Positions 23,600-33,938 of a stretch of 64,000 nt of DNA are shown here, piece after piece (position 1 is the stretch's first letter; every line of letters begins with the position of its first letter). The position numbers and the translations under genes are program-made. Under the pieces are notes generated by a model. It had not been told where the DNA came from, made no database searches, and was given only the letters and a program-made list of their open reading frames with translations. This stretch comes from Talaromyces rugulosus (taxonomy: Eukaryota > Ascomycota > Eurotiomycetes > Eurotiales > Trichocomaceae): NCBI RefSeq assembly GCF_013368755.1, contig NC_049561.1, positions 4,154,001-4,218,000 of the forward strand. Direction: 5' to 3'.

Positions 23600-25143
23600 A
23601 TGGGAAGTTCAGGCTCGTTCTCTCAGTTAAAGCAGATTGCGGTGGCAGCATCTCGGGAAGGGAAGATTGTGACGGCAGATGAATGTTCCGACAGAAAACA
23701 GAATGAAGAAGACTTGTTTATGTCTGCTTTCACTAAGCCACACCCCCAGGTTGGCACAGAATGGAGTGATGCAGACCGTGTGTCTCCGTACCCTATCCTA
23801 GTTCCAGAATATTTCGTCGAGAACGCGAAGCAGCTGCAAGAGGCACTCGCCATCGCGGTGGCCAGCATCGTGGAGCGGTGGGCTGAGCCCGGGGGAGGGA
23901 ATGATTCGCTTTCCCAGCGTATGCCAATGCAGTTCCATGAGGATACTCTTCTTCGGGTATGCGTAATAGAACCTGAGTACGTCAACTTTGCTGACATCTC
24001 ATGCGACAGTGGATACATCAGAAAACAAAAGAAGGTGTTATCGCACCGTATAAAGAGCGGATGGGGCACTGGAGGCCCGATATCCTGCTTTCGAACACCG
24101 AGGATGGAGCTTTGTCATTCCGCATATGTGAAATCAACGCGCGGTTTTTCCAAAACTCCCTCATGTATTCGATGCAAGCTTTTACAGCTTGTTCCCGAAT
24201 GCTTTCAGGTCACCCTTTGTTACAGCCTACAGCTGACCCAGAATATTTGCTTGATTGTCTCTGCGGTCTCTTTGATCCCAGTTTGTCTCTCCACCTGCTT
24301 GTTGGCTGGGGTAGGCCAAAATTAGCATTGGCGATCAGTAAGCTCTTCAAAGAGCGAGCGGGAGTCTCAGCAAGAGTCATCAGTCCCTCTGATCTGCGTC
24401 TTATCCCAGATGACACGTCCCCTACTGGGTACAGCCTGTACGCAGTCTACACGAAGTCCGATGTTGGGACAACTCTCGATGAGAATACTACACTTGACGG
24501 CCTTGAGCCGGTCCGTCAGGTTGGACTGTACCTTTTCCAGGACGAATTCCGCCGTCTCAGCATGGAGGTACTCCAGCATATAGCACTCCACTGTGTGAAT
24601 GATATTCGAACAATTCTTCTAGTAGCTGACAAGCGGATCTTGGGGATTGTCCTCCAGGAACTTGATGCCCTGGTCTATGACTACAAGGTGATCACCCCCG
24701 AACAGGCACGCATCTTGCGAGATGGTATTGTTCCCACTGTTCTTCCTGGTTCTCCCGAACTAAAATCGTTGATCTCACAAAGCCGCTACGACCCAGTCCT
24801 AAAGAATGAGTACATTATCAAGCCATGTCGTGATGCGGAAAGTGTTGGTATTCTGTTCGGGGACGAGCTTTTGACTGATGAATGGGAACGCCTACTCGCT
24901 GACATGCGAGATCCGCGACTCTACCCTCACCAATTTCAGTATATCATACAACGTATTATCCGACAACCTGCCATCAGTCTTTCGCACCAAGTTGACTTAA
25001 CACACGGCGATATGAACATTGTTGGTCTCTATTACGCATTCAACGGTCATTACAAAGCTCTCGGTGCTTGGAGGGTGACGCATGGACGACTCTCTGCATA
25101 CTCCAAGGGAGGGTTCAGAATCCCCTCGGTGGCAATGAAGTAG
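23600..25143 (+). CDS. ATP-grasp-like ligase, paralogue 3 of 3
   Basis: Exons are 23600-23956 and 24010-25143, giving about 496 residues. The intron precedes the codon for the conserved Trp exactly as in the other two copies. Visible features are ICEINARFFQNSLM, LHLLVGWGRPKLAL, DKRILGIVLQELDAL, KNEYIIKPCRDAESVGILFG and YIIQRIIRQPAISL, closing with GLYYAFNGHYKALGAWR. The glycine pattern of the nucleotide loop (AESVGILFG) is poorer than in paralogues 1 and 2 (SGKGAGILFG and GHRGMGIYLG), so its catalytic competence is less sure. The start reads MGSSGS, and upstream in-frame sequence is not conserved. It follows paralogue 2 and precedes the P450 after a 1.7-kb gap. Confidence 0.6.
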
Positions 25144-26850
25144 CCTGTTCTTGATGGGTATTCCTGAATTTTGCGAAAAGGCAAATTACTACCCACGGGT
25201 CGCCGTGAGAATGAACACTGTAAACTGAACGGAACGAAAGCTGGCGGCAACTCCCGACAATGGAAACGAGATAACGCTATTCTAGGACCTGTTCTGACAA
25301 CAAGATTCGTAAGAGTAAGGGTAAATAAGTAGGCATGATGTGGATTGCCTACGATTTGATGGTATTATTTCAATATTCTTTCGGCTTAGACTAGGACAAT
25401 GCTTAGGTCAGTATGTCTATCGCGGCGTGGAGTTATACACAGTACGTAAGACACAATGCACAATGAAATTTTCAACTAGTCTCTTTTATCTTTCTCGACG
25501 TATGGTATGTTGTAAGATTATCCCCTGAGCTCACAGAAAACCAGAGATGTCTGCATGGAGCTATGAACTATCACGGGAGTAATCACCCAGACACCGTGTA
25601 CTTGCAGAATGAGGCATTTTTACGATGTGACCTAGATCAAAATTCAGCCTTTTACCAGCAATACTGAATAGACATTTCTTATTTCTACTTAAGCGGTCAA
25701 AACCAGCAGGCCAATGAGATATGTGTATTCACCATTACCGCTAAATATGAGCTCCGGAATCACGGGCCGTACCGCCGGGTCAGCTAGCCATGGCATTGAG
25801 AACAAAGCTTCGGAGTGCGTATTGACTTTCACCAAGTGGAGCCACGGACCCACAGCCTCCTAGCGGAGTGCCATTTCCAGCTCACCACCGGTTCGCAGAT
25901 CAGTAAACAATACTAACTCTATGCAGTAATAGAAAAATGGACGTCCATGAAAAGATCTTCGCTCCGTGGTGTAAAGGTGGCGTGTCCCAAATTCCAACAC
26001 AGCATTTTTCAGCTGTCCACATCCCAATAGCTCCACATGATCAGGTTAGTGGATAGACTAGCTAAATCATAATACAAGTCACGAAAATATCCGTAACTTA
26101 AGCCCTTGTATTGATGCTCCGTACTCCTTACAGATACATATCAGGAGATAGGATTCCATTAAGGGATTTGTATAGGGTCTACTATTTCCAAACATCGACC
26201 TGGCCACATTTAATGTGCAGGGATTAATGGACTTCACTTAAAGGCTATAGTTTTCCTGTACATCATACCATGCCAAGTTTCTCTCTCTTTACTGTTTTAA
26301 AGTATTATTACGTCGGCTATTCAAATGCACTGTCAGAAAAAGGAAATAGAGTTTTCAGGACAAAAACATGGTGGAAAGCAATAGCTCGTGCAGATTTCGT
26401 GCTCAATATCCTCTGTATGGAATGATTAGTTTAACTCTGAACCGTGCATGGGGACATAATGAGTTGTTATTGGATGGAGCTGTTGTCAGTAAAATACAAG
26501 TGTTCTGTTTCAGGGACTAGTAATATCTGATGTGCTTCCAGTCATGTATGGTACTCCGTACATGTGTAAATTATGGTACCGATGGGAATGCCCCACAGTA
26601 CCATTTTTGCTCGGGTCCATGCTGTGAGGGTCCTAGTCATGTCAGTTATAGCCCAAAGTCGTTACCTCATAGCCTGGAAGGTCAAAATCGGGTCGGGAGC
26701 TGACCGAACTGCTCCTCCTACTCTCAGTGTGGAACAGAAGTGCGGTATTCCACATGCCACAAATTCCCTGCGCAATATTATGCAACATTCAATGATCGTA
26801 TATCCATTTTTTACACACCATTCTTAGGATATTCCCATCTGATAAATTTT
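25144..26850. other. Long intergenic region, no gene seen
   Basis: These 1.7 kb contain no frame with a known motif. Two CTCCGTA elements occur, at about 26118-26124 and 26554-26560, upstream of the P450. A small unrecognised gene cannot be excluded. Confidence 0.4.
26551..26560. promoter_or_regulatory. TACTCCGTA-type element upstream of P450
   Basis: The string GTACTCCGTA lies about 290 bp before the P450 start codon. Close relatives of TACTCCGTA or its reverse TACGGAGTA also occur near 26117, 47849 and 52980, all between genes. Its function is unknown. Confidence 0.35.
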
Positions 26851-28871
26851 ATGATGACACAGTTCAACTCAACTGTGGTGGTTTCTGGCCACTGGAGGGA
26901 CATCGGGCTAGATACTTTTCATGGTCTGTTGATTCAAGGTCCCGGACTTCTTCTCGGATCATTAGTTTTCTACCTTTTCTACAAGTACATCAAACGGATC
27001 TACTTTCACCCGTTGAGCGCTATTCCCGGTCCTCGCCTGGCAGCCGCCACTCATCTTTACGAAGCTTACTATAACATACTGTGCCAAGGGCTGTCCAAGC
27101 GTACCATTCAATTGCATAGAAGATACAGTTTGTATTTCACCTGAACATTGGAAACCTAGCTAATCATATCAGACTCCCCCGTCATTCGTATTGGGACCAA
27201 TCGCGTCCATGTGGGAGATCCCAGTTACTACCATACGTATGGCAATCCACCAATCCCCAGAAAAGTAGGACGTCTATTGATCCAAGTGCCAGAATATATA
27301 ACTCAGGTATACACTATCACAAAGATCCGGGAGTCTACAAGTTACTCGGCATCGATGGATCGATCCTTACCATTACCGATCCGGAGGAGCACAAACAGTA
27401 CCGCAGCATTGTCGGTTCCTTGTTCTCCAAGAAACCAGCCGATGACCTCGCCCCGACAATGGCCGCACTGTTAAATAGATCAGCCGAGTCAATGGCACGC
27501 CAGGGGAGAGAGGGGAAACCCTCCGTCATCCAACGAACCTATCGTTCAATAGTCGTAAGACAGCATGACCTCGAATCCCTGGCCATGGTGAAATTCCGCT
27601 GACCAACCCTAAATTGTCACAGGCAGACATGGTGTCATATCTACTGTTCAAGCGGCCGCTAGGTTTGATAGACTCACAACACGATGCGGACCACTACCAT
27701 TCGTTTATGCTGAGTATTGACCGATTTACTGCTATAACCTGGCCTAGTAATGCGAAATTGTCTATTGTAACTCGGAGGTGTGACTAACTATATCTTGAAG
27801 GATTCTACTACCCGATTCTGAATTGGGTCATCGATTCCTTTCCTGCTTTTGTGGTAGAGAGACTCCAGCCAGGTCTGAGAAACCTGCAGGAGGTCAGTTT
27901 TGGCAGCATCCCTAAGCCCATTGCTCACTGACCCCTTTCAGCTATTCAACGGATGGCTGAATGAGACCGTCGCCGCCCACGATGCGGGAAAGACTGTCGA
28001 AGGCCGCAAAACCTACTTCGATCTCATGACCGACGCAAAACGCAAGACCGGCGAGCCTCTCCGCCCGGATCAACTCTTCGATGATATCTTGAATTATCTT
28101 GTCGCCGGCATGGAGGCCACCAGCTACGTGCTGTCCTTCGCGACATACTTCCTGCTCAACAACCCGGAGGCAAAAGCGAAGCTGGAGGCGGAGCTGCTGG
28201 ATGCTAGCCCCTTTATTCGAGATGAATTTGACCACCGCAAGATCATGGCGCTGCCTTATCTGGTACGTTCTGTCACCCGGTTCTACTTATTTTTTCGTGA
28301 AAGCGTATCTAAGAATCTTCTAGACGGCAGTGGTGAAGGAGTGTTTGCGGCTGAGCAATACCGTGCCAGGCTTCTTACCCAGGGTGGTTCCAGACACGGG
28401 GGTGGATATCGGCGGCTACCACATTCCAGGTGGTGTAAGAAGCAAGACGCAGTCCGCCAGTAAATATCCAAAATCTGACATGAGACAAATAGACGCAAAT
28501 ATCAATGATCCATCCCATCGTCGAGTTGCATGAAGAGATTTTCCCGAATCCGCACAAATTCATTCCAGAGCGCTGGCTTGGCAACAACAGCTCAAGCCTG
28601 GAAAAATGGGCTATTGCATTCAGCAGGGGGAGAAGGCAATGCATCGGCATGAAGTACTGTCTGTCCCACAATATATCGGAAATTGTTGCTAATCAGGGAG
28701 TTTAGTTTGGCGTATATGATGTTGTATGCGTCTATCGCCGTATTCTTTTCGCGCCTTGAGATGGAGTTACACGAGACAACAGCCGCGGACATGGAGATTA
28801 TTGACCAATTTGCACCAATCACCCAGGGGGTCGTCAAGGTGAAAATCATCACGGATCGGTGGCAAGAATAA
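26851..28871 (+). CDS. Cytochrome P450 monooxygenase
   Basis: A membrane-anchored P450, probably oxidising a pathway intermediate. Nine exons fit: 26851-27127, 27173-27236, 27287-27554, 27623-27746, 27801-27892, 27942-28262, 28324-28434, 28493-28653 and 28706-28871, giving about 527 residues. Key motifs are an N-terminal hydrophobic anchor with the hinge PLSAIPGPRL, the I-helix AGMEATS, the K-helix ECLRL (ExxR), the PERW segment (KFIPERWLG) and the heme loop FSRGRRQCIG with Cys at about residue 469. The last intron restores the helix after the heme loop (GMNLAYMML). All essential residues are present. The overall pattern (KDPGVYK, TDPEEHK) is like the trichodiene-oxygenase/pisatin-demethylase-like fungal families. 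It lies next to the NIS synthetase. Confidence 0.9.
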
Positions 28872-29234
28872 TTGCCACGTGGGGAATTGGTGTTGCATAA
28901 ACGGCGTAGTACAAAACAGAAATATATTTATTACCAACTGTCATTTACGTATTTCCACACCGCTAGTCGTTTCCAGGGCACAGACCGGGGTCAAGCGCCT
29001 GTGGGTACGAGAACTTGTTAGCGCATCCATCATCTGCAAGAAGAATGCTAGTATGTAATCGTGTTACTGTATTGCTTTGGTGGGATTAACGGAGCGGGAG
29101 CTCCCTGCATGAGCGGAAATCTCGACTGAGCAGTAGAGCAACCTCCCTTTTCCGTGGTCGCAAGTTTTGTCTGATTGAGCTGTTCGATATATCTCCCACT
29201 TAGTCAAAATAGTGTGACTGAATATCATACGAAC
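28872..29234. other. Intergenic, no gene seen
   Basis: A 363-bp gap between the P450 and the NIS synthetase on the same strand. Nothing specific was seen. Confidence 0.4.
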
Positions 29235-31307
29235 ATGACAATACCACCAACAAGCGAGCGAGCCTCGTTCGAGGTAGCTAAACGTCTTCTCTGCCAGATT
29301 CTGAATGAAGGTCTAGTCAGCGGGACTTTGAAGACTGTCGAGTATGGAGGACTGTACATGTGTTTGTTCAGCAACCGCTACATCACAGAAAAGCCAGAAA
29401 AATACATTCGCGTGGGACTCCAGAGAAGCGCACACGCTGGCATTTTCGCTCGTTCTGGCCAAATTGTGTCGCTGGTGCGCCCGGAAATGTTGCAAATGCC
29501 TGTTATTCTCGTGGATGGGACGTCTGAGCGACAGGAACTCCGTTCGGGGGCTTTGTTTCAGTTCGCAAGTAGCTTGTTCACGGAGCATGTCGAACCATCT
29601 ACATTGGAAAATATAACGTTGGGATTGGAGAATAGTAGGGCAAACACAGGTTGGTGTAGCATTTCCTATGTCCCAGATGATGCTGAATAAATGAGCAGAG
29701 AAGTGGCTGGAATTGCACTCCTCCCCTGAGCCACTGGACCTCAACTCGCCATCGGTGATGTGGGAACGAGCGCTAATCTGGGGGCATCCGACTCATCCGG
29801 TAAGTAGTTGTTTGCCTTGAAATGTGTGCTCGGTTTAATCATCCAACAGTTCCATAGACTATGCTATGCACAGGAAGGCTTGGCTCCAGTTGAGCCAAAA
29901 GATCTGCCTCAGTTCCTCGCGCCGACACTAGCATTCTTATCCGTCTTACGGGCAGAGATATCCATCTCGGGCCCTTTCGAGGAGTCACTGCAGCCTCTCT
30001 TAGACCAGCTAGACGTCCCTGCCCCTGAAAATTCTGACAGGGTCATTGTCCCCTGTCTCCATCTTCAACTGCCCTGTGTCTATCGCTACTTCCCCAGTAC
30101 TGTCCTGGTCAAAACGGTTTCCAGCTGCGCGGACACGCAAGCTTCGATGCGAACGCTCACACTGCGCTCACAATTCAATTTCTCCTACCACATAAAACTG
30201 TCCATCGCGTGCCAGATCACCTCCGATGTGAGGGCCATTCGACCCTGCCAAACCCTGGGCGGACAGTTGGTGAGTAGGCAGCTGCACAAATTCTTCCCGC
30301 CGGATTTGTGGTGGTTTAAAGAGACTGCATCGGTTTCTGGGAGCCAAACGGCTCAGGGAGATACGCAAGAAAACGAAGATAAGGCGCGTCATATTGGCTG
30401 TATCCTGCGAGAGGATCTGGAAGCTAGAGCGAACGCAAACAATGAGGCCCTGATAATTGCTGGGTCGTTGGCTCAGCAACCCGCGAACGACCATCGAACA
30501 CATGCGGAGATTGTTTTTGGTCTGGAGACTATCGATCAAAAACATGATTGGCTCAAAGAGTAAGTTCTTTCCGGTAGATACAGTTAAAGAGACTAATATC
30601 CATATAGGTACGTAGGAGGTTTTCTACGAGCTGTCCTTCCTTCGCTGGTCCGATACGGCATCGGTATGGAGGCTCATGGACAAAACACCCTAGTACGTGT
30701 GTGTCGTGGAACCAAAATTATCGCTGGATTTGTCGTCCGAGACTTCGAGGGAATCAAGGTGCATGTCCCCACGCTAGAGGAACTAGGTATAAAACTGTGT
30801 ATGACCTCCCCAGGATGCTCGAGGAATCTTGAGGACATCTGGAGTAAGATTCATCACTCCATTTTCCAGAACCACCTTGGGAATCTTGTATATGCGCTGG
30901 GACTTGATCGCCATGACGGATGGGCGATCATCAGGGACGAGCTCTCTGCGGTCCTGAACCCGGACACGGACTCGCGAGGTAGGGAGTTATATGACTTTAT
31001 TCTTCAGGATACGATGCCATTTAAATGCTTTTTGAAGATGCGAATGAGCGAGCATTTTAATGACGTGAGTTTCTCCAAGGGGTTGGTGTGACAGTGCTGA
31101 CTTCTTTGGCCATGTCACAGTATGATGGTGATGCACAAGACCAACGAAGCGCCAAGGTAAATTTTGTGAATTTGTTTATGGTTGTCTATTACTAATAGTG
31201 TTTATGGTTAGCATGACGAGCGACCGCTACCTAACACCCTTCTAATGGGTTCTGCGAGGTGGGAGAAAATTCTGGATGATCATGCATCGAAAATGACCGA
31301 CACTTGA
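29235..31307 (+). CDS. IucA/IucC-type NRPS-independent siderophore (NIS) synthetase
   Basis: NIS synthetases adenylate a carboxylate of citrate or a similar acid and couple it to an amine or alcohol. Six exons fit: 29235-29649, 29699-29799, 29850-30559, 30608-31064, 31121-31156 and 31212-31307, giving about 604 residues, the usual family length. Recognisable blocks are HPTHPFHR (ATP-binding start), TLRSQFNFSYHIKLSIA then QITSDVRAIRP, EAHGQN, and VRDFEGI near the C-terminal third, in the right order and spacing. No break was found. Such genes are common in bacteria and sparse in fungi (rhizoferrin synthetase in Mucoromycota, and AnkE in the ank pathway from memory). Its place after the P450 makes citrate-type amide formation on the pathway product plausible. 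True siderophore synthesis is the alternative. Confidence 0.85.
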
Positions 31308-31714
31308 CATCAAGTTATATGTTTACCGCAGAGCTATTTATATCTCATGAGATATGTGGCTAATCTTAGCTACGAACTTAGAATTTTTTGTTAATAAAGT
31401 TTCCAAACTAGATCTTATATTCCTCCCCTTATGTAATGGCCAATCTGGTAGGTAATTCTCATATGAGTTATCAATCTGTGAGAATCGTCACAAGAGGTAA
31501 GTATGTCGTCACCGATCAGGATCCTCTCCATAGCAATGAAAAAAACCTCAGTAGTTTTCTTACTTTTAATTCTTTGCACTAAAGCTATGTGCGCAGCAGC
31601 TAGAGATTTCACGAAGGTCCTGAACGCTGAGAACCTCGACAGCCATACACTTCTTGACAAGATAGGCACGAGAGACGAGCCACCTCATGATGATGAAGTT
31701 GAATGGGTCCTGTA
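31308..31714. other. Intergenic / upstream part of degenerate gene
   Basis: An open frame from 31503 has a hydrophobic start but no recognised domain. It probably forms part of the decayed WD40-type gene that follows. Confidence 0.35.
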
Positions 31715-32165
31715 CAGTGTCCTACTGGTGCCCACAGCTCAAATACTGCTGTGGCATTTTCACCTGATGGGAAACGACTTGTGTACTATGACACCCAAAG
31801 GAGAACGATCGTTTGGGACCTGAAATAAAGGCCCTTGTTCATCAAATCTCACTCGATCTCGACGGCGTACACCAAATAGCTTTTTCTCCTGATATGAAGA
31901 AACTAGGAACTATGATAGTTTTAAACGGCGACACCATCGTACGGCATGTGAACACCGAATCAGGAACCGTCAGCTGTATAACTGAAGCCATCCCCTTCCT
32001 TCTTGTCGTTCTCCCTGATAACAAGCATTTTGTTTCTACGTCTCTCATCAGCACACGATATTAACACAAGTACTGTGGTTCGCAAACTTCAGGGCTGTCA
32101 TACGCTGCAGTACTAGCATCCTGCCTACTCGGTGGATGGTAAAGAGATTGCAACATTGATTGACT
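31715..32165 (+). pseudogene. WD40-repeat gene relic
   Basis: Three decayed WD40 units follow one another. The first reads AHSSNTAVAFSPDGKRLV and ends TIVWDL, then a stop at 31825-31827. The second contains HQIAFSPDMKKLGTM, and the third has a stop inside it (HTLQY, stop, HPAYSVDGKEIAT). The frame is interrupted and no start or full propeller remains. WD40 arrays of this kind close fungal NACHT/HET-E-like (NLR) proteins, so this may be the tail of such a gene. It lies just after the NIS synthetase and may mark the block's edge. Confidence 0.65.
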
Positions 32166-32816
32166 ATTGATTGATTGATTTGTTCATACAGGCATGTAAG
32201 CCAACAAGGGCCGGCCGTGGGTACGCCGCTCCAGCGAGGCTGCTATCTAATATTGTTTATCGCCTTAGATTTGGAGTGCTAACATTGAAATACCAGTTGA
32301 CAGAAACCTGCATAATGTACCTTCACTATATAGATATAAATAATATAGAGATAACATTGAAAGATTCTTTTCTTTCCTACCTCCAGTTATATCCCCTTTC
32401 TTATTCCTGTTATATAAAGGCTCTCTCTTATATTTTAATATAAGACTTTCCTCGGCAAAAAGTTTGTATTATACTAAGCAAAATTATATCAGTATAAAGC
32501 TCTAATTATATTCCCTACCAAACCACTCTTAGCCAATTCTACCCTCCAATCAGTCCTTAAAGAATACACGTATACTATCCAATATATAAAGGCCGTCAAG
32601 AACTACGAATTCTAAAATATCCATGCGTAAAGAACCACAATTTCGACACCCTAAAATACAAGTCAACTCCAACAAAACATTTAAGAGGCCAGGGAAATGT
32701 ATATATTAAAAATGAATGGTATGTACATGTAGTTTCGAACGCTTCCATTTCCTAGACGATATTTACCCCAATCCCAGTCTGCTACTGGATCCCAAAAAGA
32801 CCCGTCTTGATGGCTC
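32166..32816. other. AT-rich intergenic region
   Basis: AT-rich sequence with no recognisable gene, at the 3' side of the secreted beta-propeller gene. Confidence 0.4.
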
Positions 32817-33938
32817 TCAGTAGTCGAGTCGACCAAGATGGGCACCTGTAAACTCTGCGAAGTACATGGCGTCCGGATGTTGGTTGTTGATATCACACGG
32901 GCCGCTGAGACTGGTTGGTGTCAAGAACTCCACAAGTTGCTTGGTTTTTGGGTCATATTGCCCAACCCGATTGCCCAAAAAGACCAAGTTGCCTTCCACA
33001 AAGTAGACCTTGCCATCAGCACCGACGCGGATTGGACCTGGTAGCGCCAGAGCACCGGAGGACCCAATGCTACCGGGATCACCCACCACAGTAGAATTAC
33101 CACTAGCCCGAATTTCGGCGATGGATATCTCAGTCACTTCGCCCGTCGTCACATTGATGGTACCAATGTTTCCACTGCCGGTACCGGACCACCAAATGAG
33201 ACCGTCGGGGTCTGTCGCTACACCTTGTGGCAGTGATAGCGGCGTTGGGATTTCGTACTCTTTGATCTCTTTGGTGTTCACGTCAATGGTGCCGACCCTG
33301 TTTCCCAAGATTTCCGAAAACACCATGGTAGATCCCGGGCCACCTTGGATAATGAGTGGAGCCGACAGAAGGTTGGGTAACGGGAAAATCTCATATTCAA
33401 AGGTGTCAATATCAATGCGGCCAATACCATTCAGACCGACGGCTGTGAACCAAGCTCCACGGTCACGGTTGCCGGAGACATCAATGGTTACGCGAATACC
33501 GACAGGGAGATCGTCGATGACTGTGATGTTGCTCCACGGGAACGGATATTCAGTCATGCTGCCATCCGCTGGATCCAACCTTACCATGCTGTTGCCGGCT
33601 ACTTCGGATAACCACAGGTAACCATCGGGCAGGAACTCCATGCCACTGGGGAGTCCGGCGGGATTCTTGAGCGGGAACCGCTGTTGCTCACCACTTGTCA
33701 CGTTCACCCGCAGAATTGTGTTGGAGGCAATGAGCTCCACCCAGGCAATATCAAGCTGATCGGGGTGAAATTCAGTCTCGCAAGCGGTATCTAACAACGT
33801 TACAGCGGCGTACTCAATGATTCCCTCATCACGCTTAACTCTCTGGTGTCCACCATTAACACATGCAGTTGCGTCGGAACATGCAGTTGCAAGAGTCACG
33901 AAAGACAGAAAAAGGGCGGCAATAGCTTGAGTCCTCAT
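32817..33938 (-). CDS. Secreted beta-propeller protein (Vgb/SMP-30-like)
   Basis: A single-exon gene of 373 residues. The N-terminus is a clear signal peptide (charged start, hydrophobic core IAALFLSFVTLATA). After it come repeated units such as GYLWLSEVAGNSMVRLD, GNRVGTID, GLIWWSGTGSGNIGTIN and GKVYFVEGNLVFLGNRVGQ, the pattern of a six-bladed propeller as in virginiamycin B lyase, streptogramin lyase and lactonase families. Several Asn-X-Ser/Thr sites (for example NVTSGE, NITVID) suggest N-glycosylation. It may be an extracellular hydrolase or lyase, but the substrate is unknown. The catalytic residues of Vgb were not mapped. No link to either cluster is evident. Confidence 0.75.
   Translation of the reverse strand: MRTQAIAALFLSFVTLATACSDATACVNGGHQRVKRDEGIIEYAAVTLLDTACETEFHPDQLDIAWVELIASNTILRVNVTSGEQQRFPLKNPAGLPSGMEFLPDGYLWLSEVAGNSMVRLDPADGSMTEYPFPWSNITVIDDLPVGIRVTIDVSGNRDRGAWFTAVGLNGIGRIDIDTFEYEIFPLPNLLSAPLIIQGGPGSTMVFSEILGNRVGTIDVNTKEIKEYEIPTPLSLPQGVATDPDGLIWWSGTGSGNIGTINVTTGEVTEISIAEIRASGNSTVVGDPGSIGSSGALALPGPIRVGADGKVYFVEGNLVFLGNRVGQYDPKTKQLVEFLTPTSLSGPCDINNQHPDAMYFAEFTGAHLGRLDY

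Noticed and set aside
32171..32443. 90-codon frame after the WD40 relic
   Set aside because: Low-complexity, AT-rich translation with no motif.
32817..33938. Idea that the beta-propeller protein belongs to the left cluster
   Set aside because: It is secreted, lies beyond the WD40 relic and has no clear link to the pathway genes.
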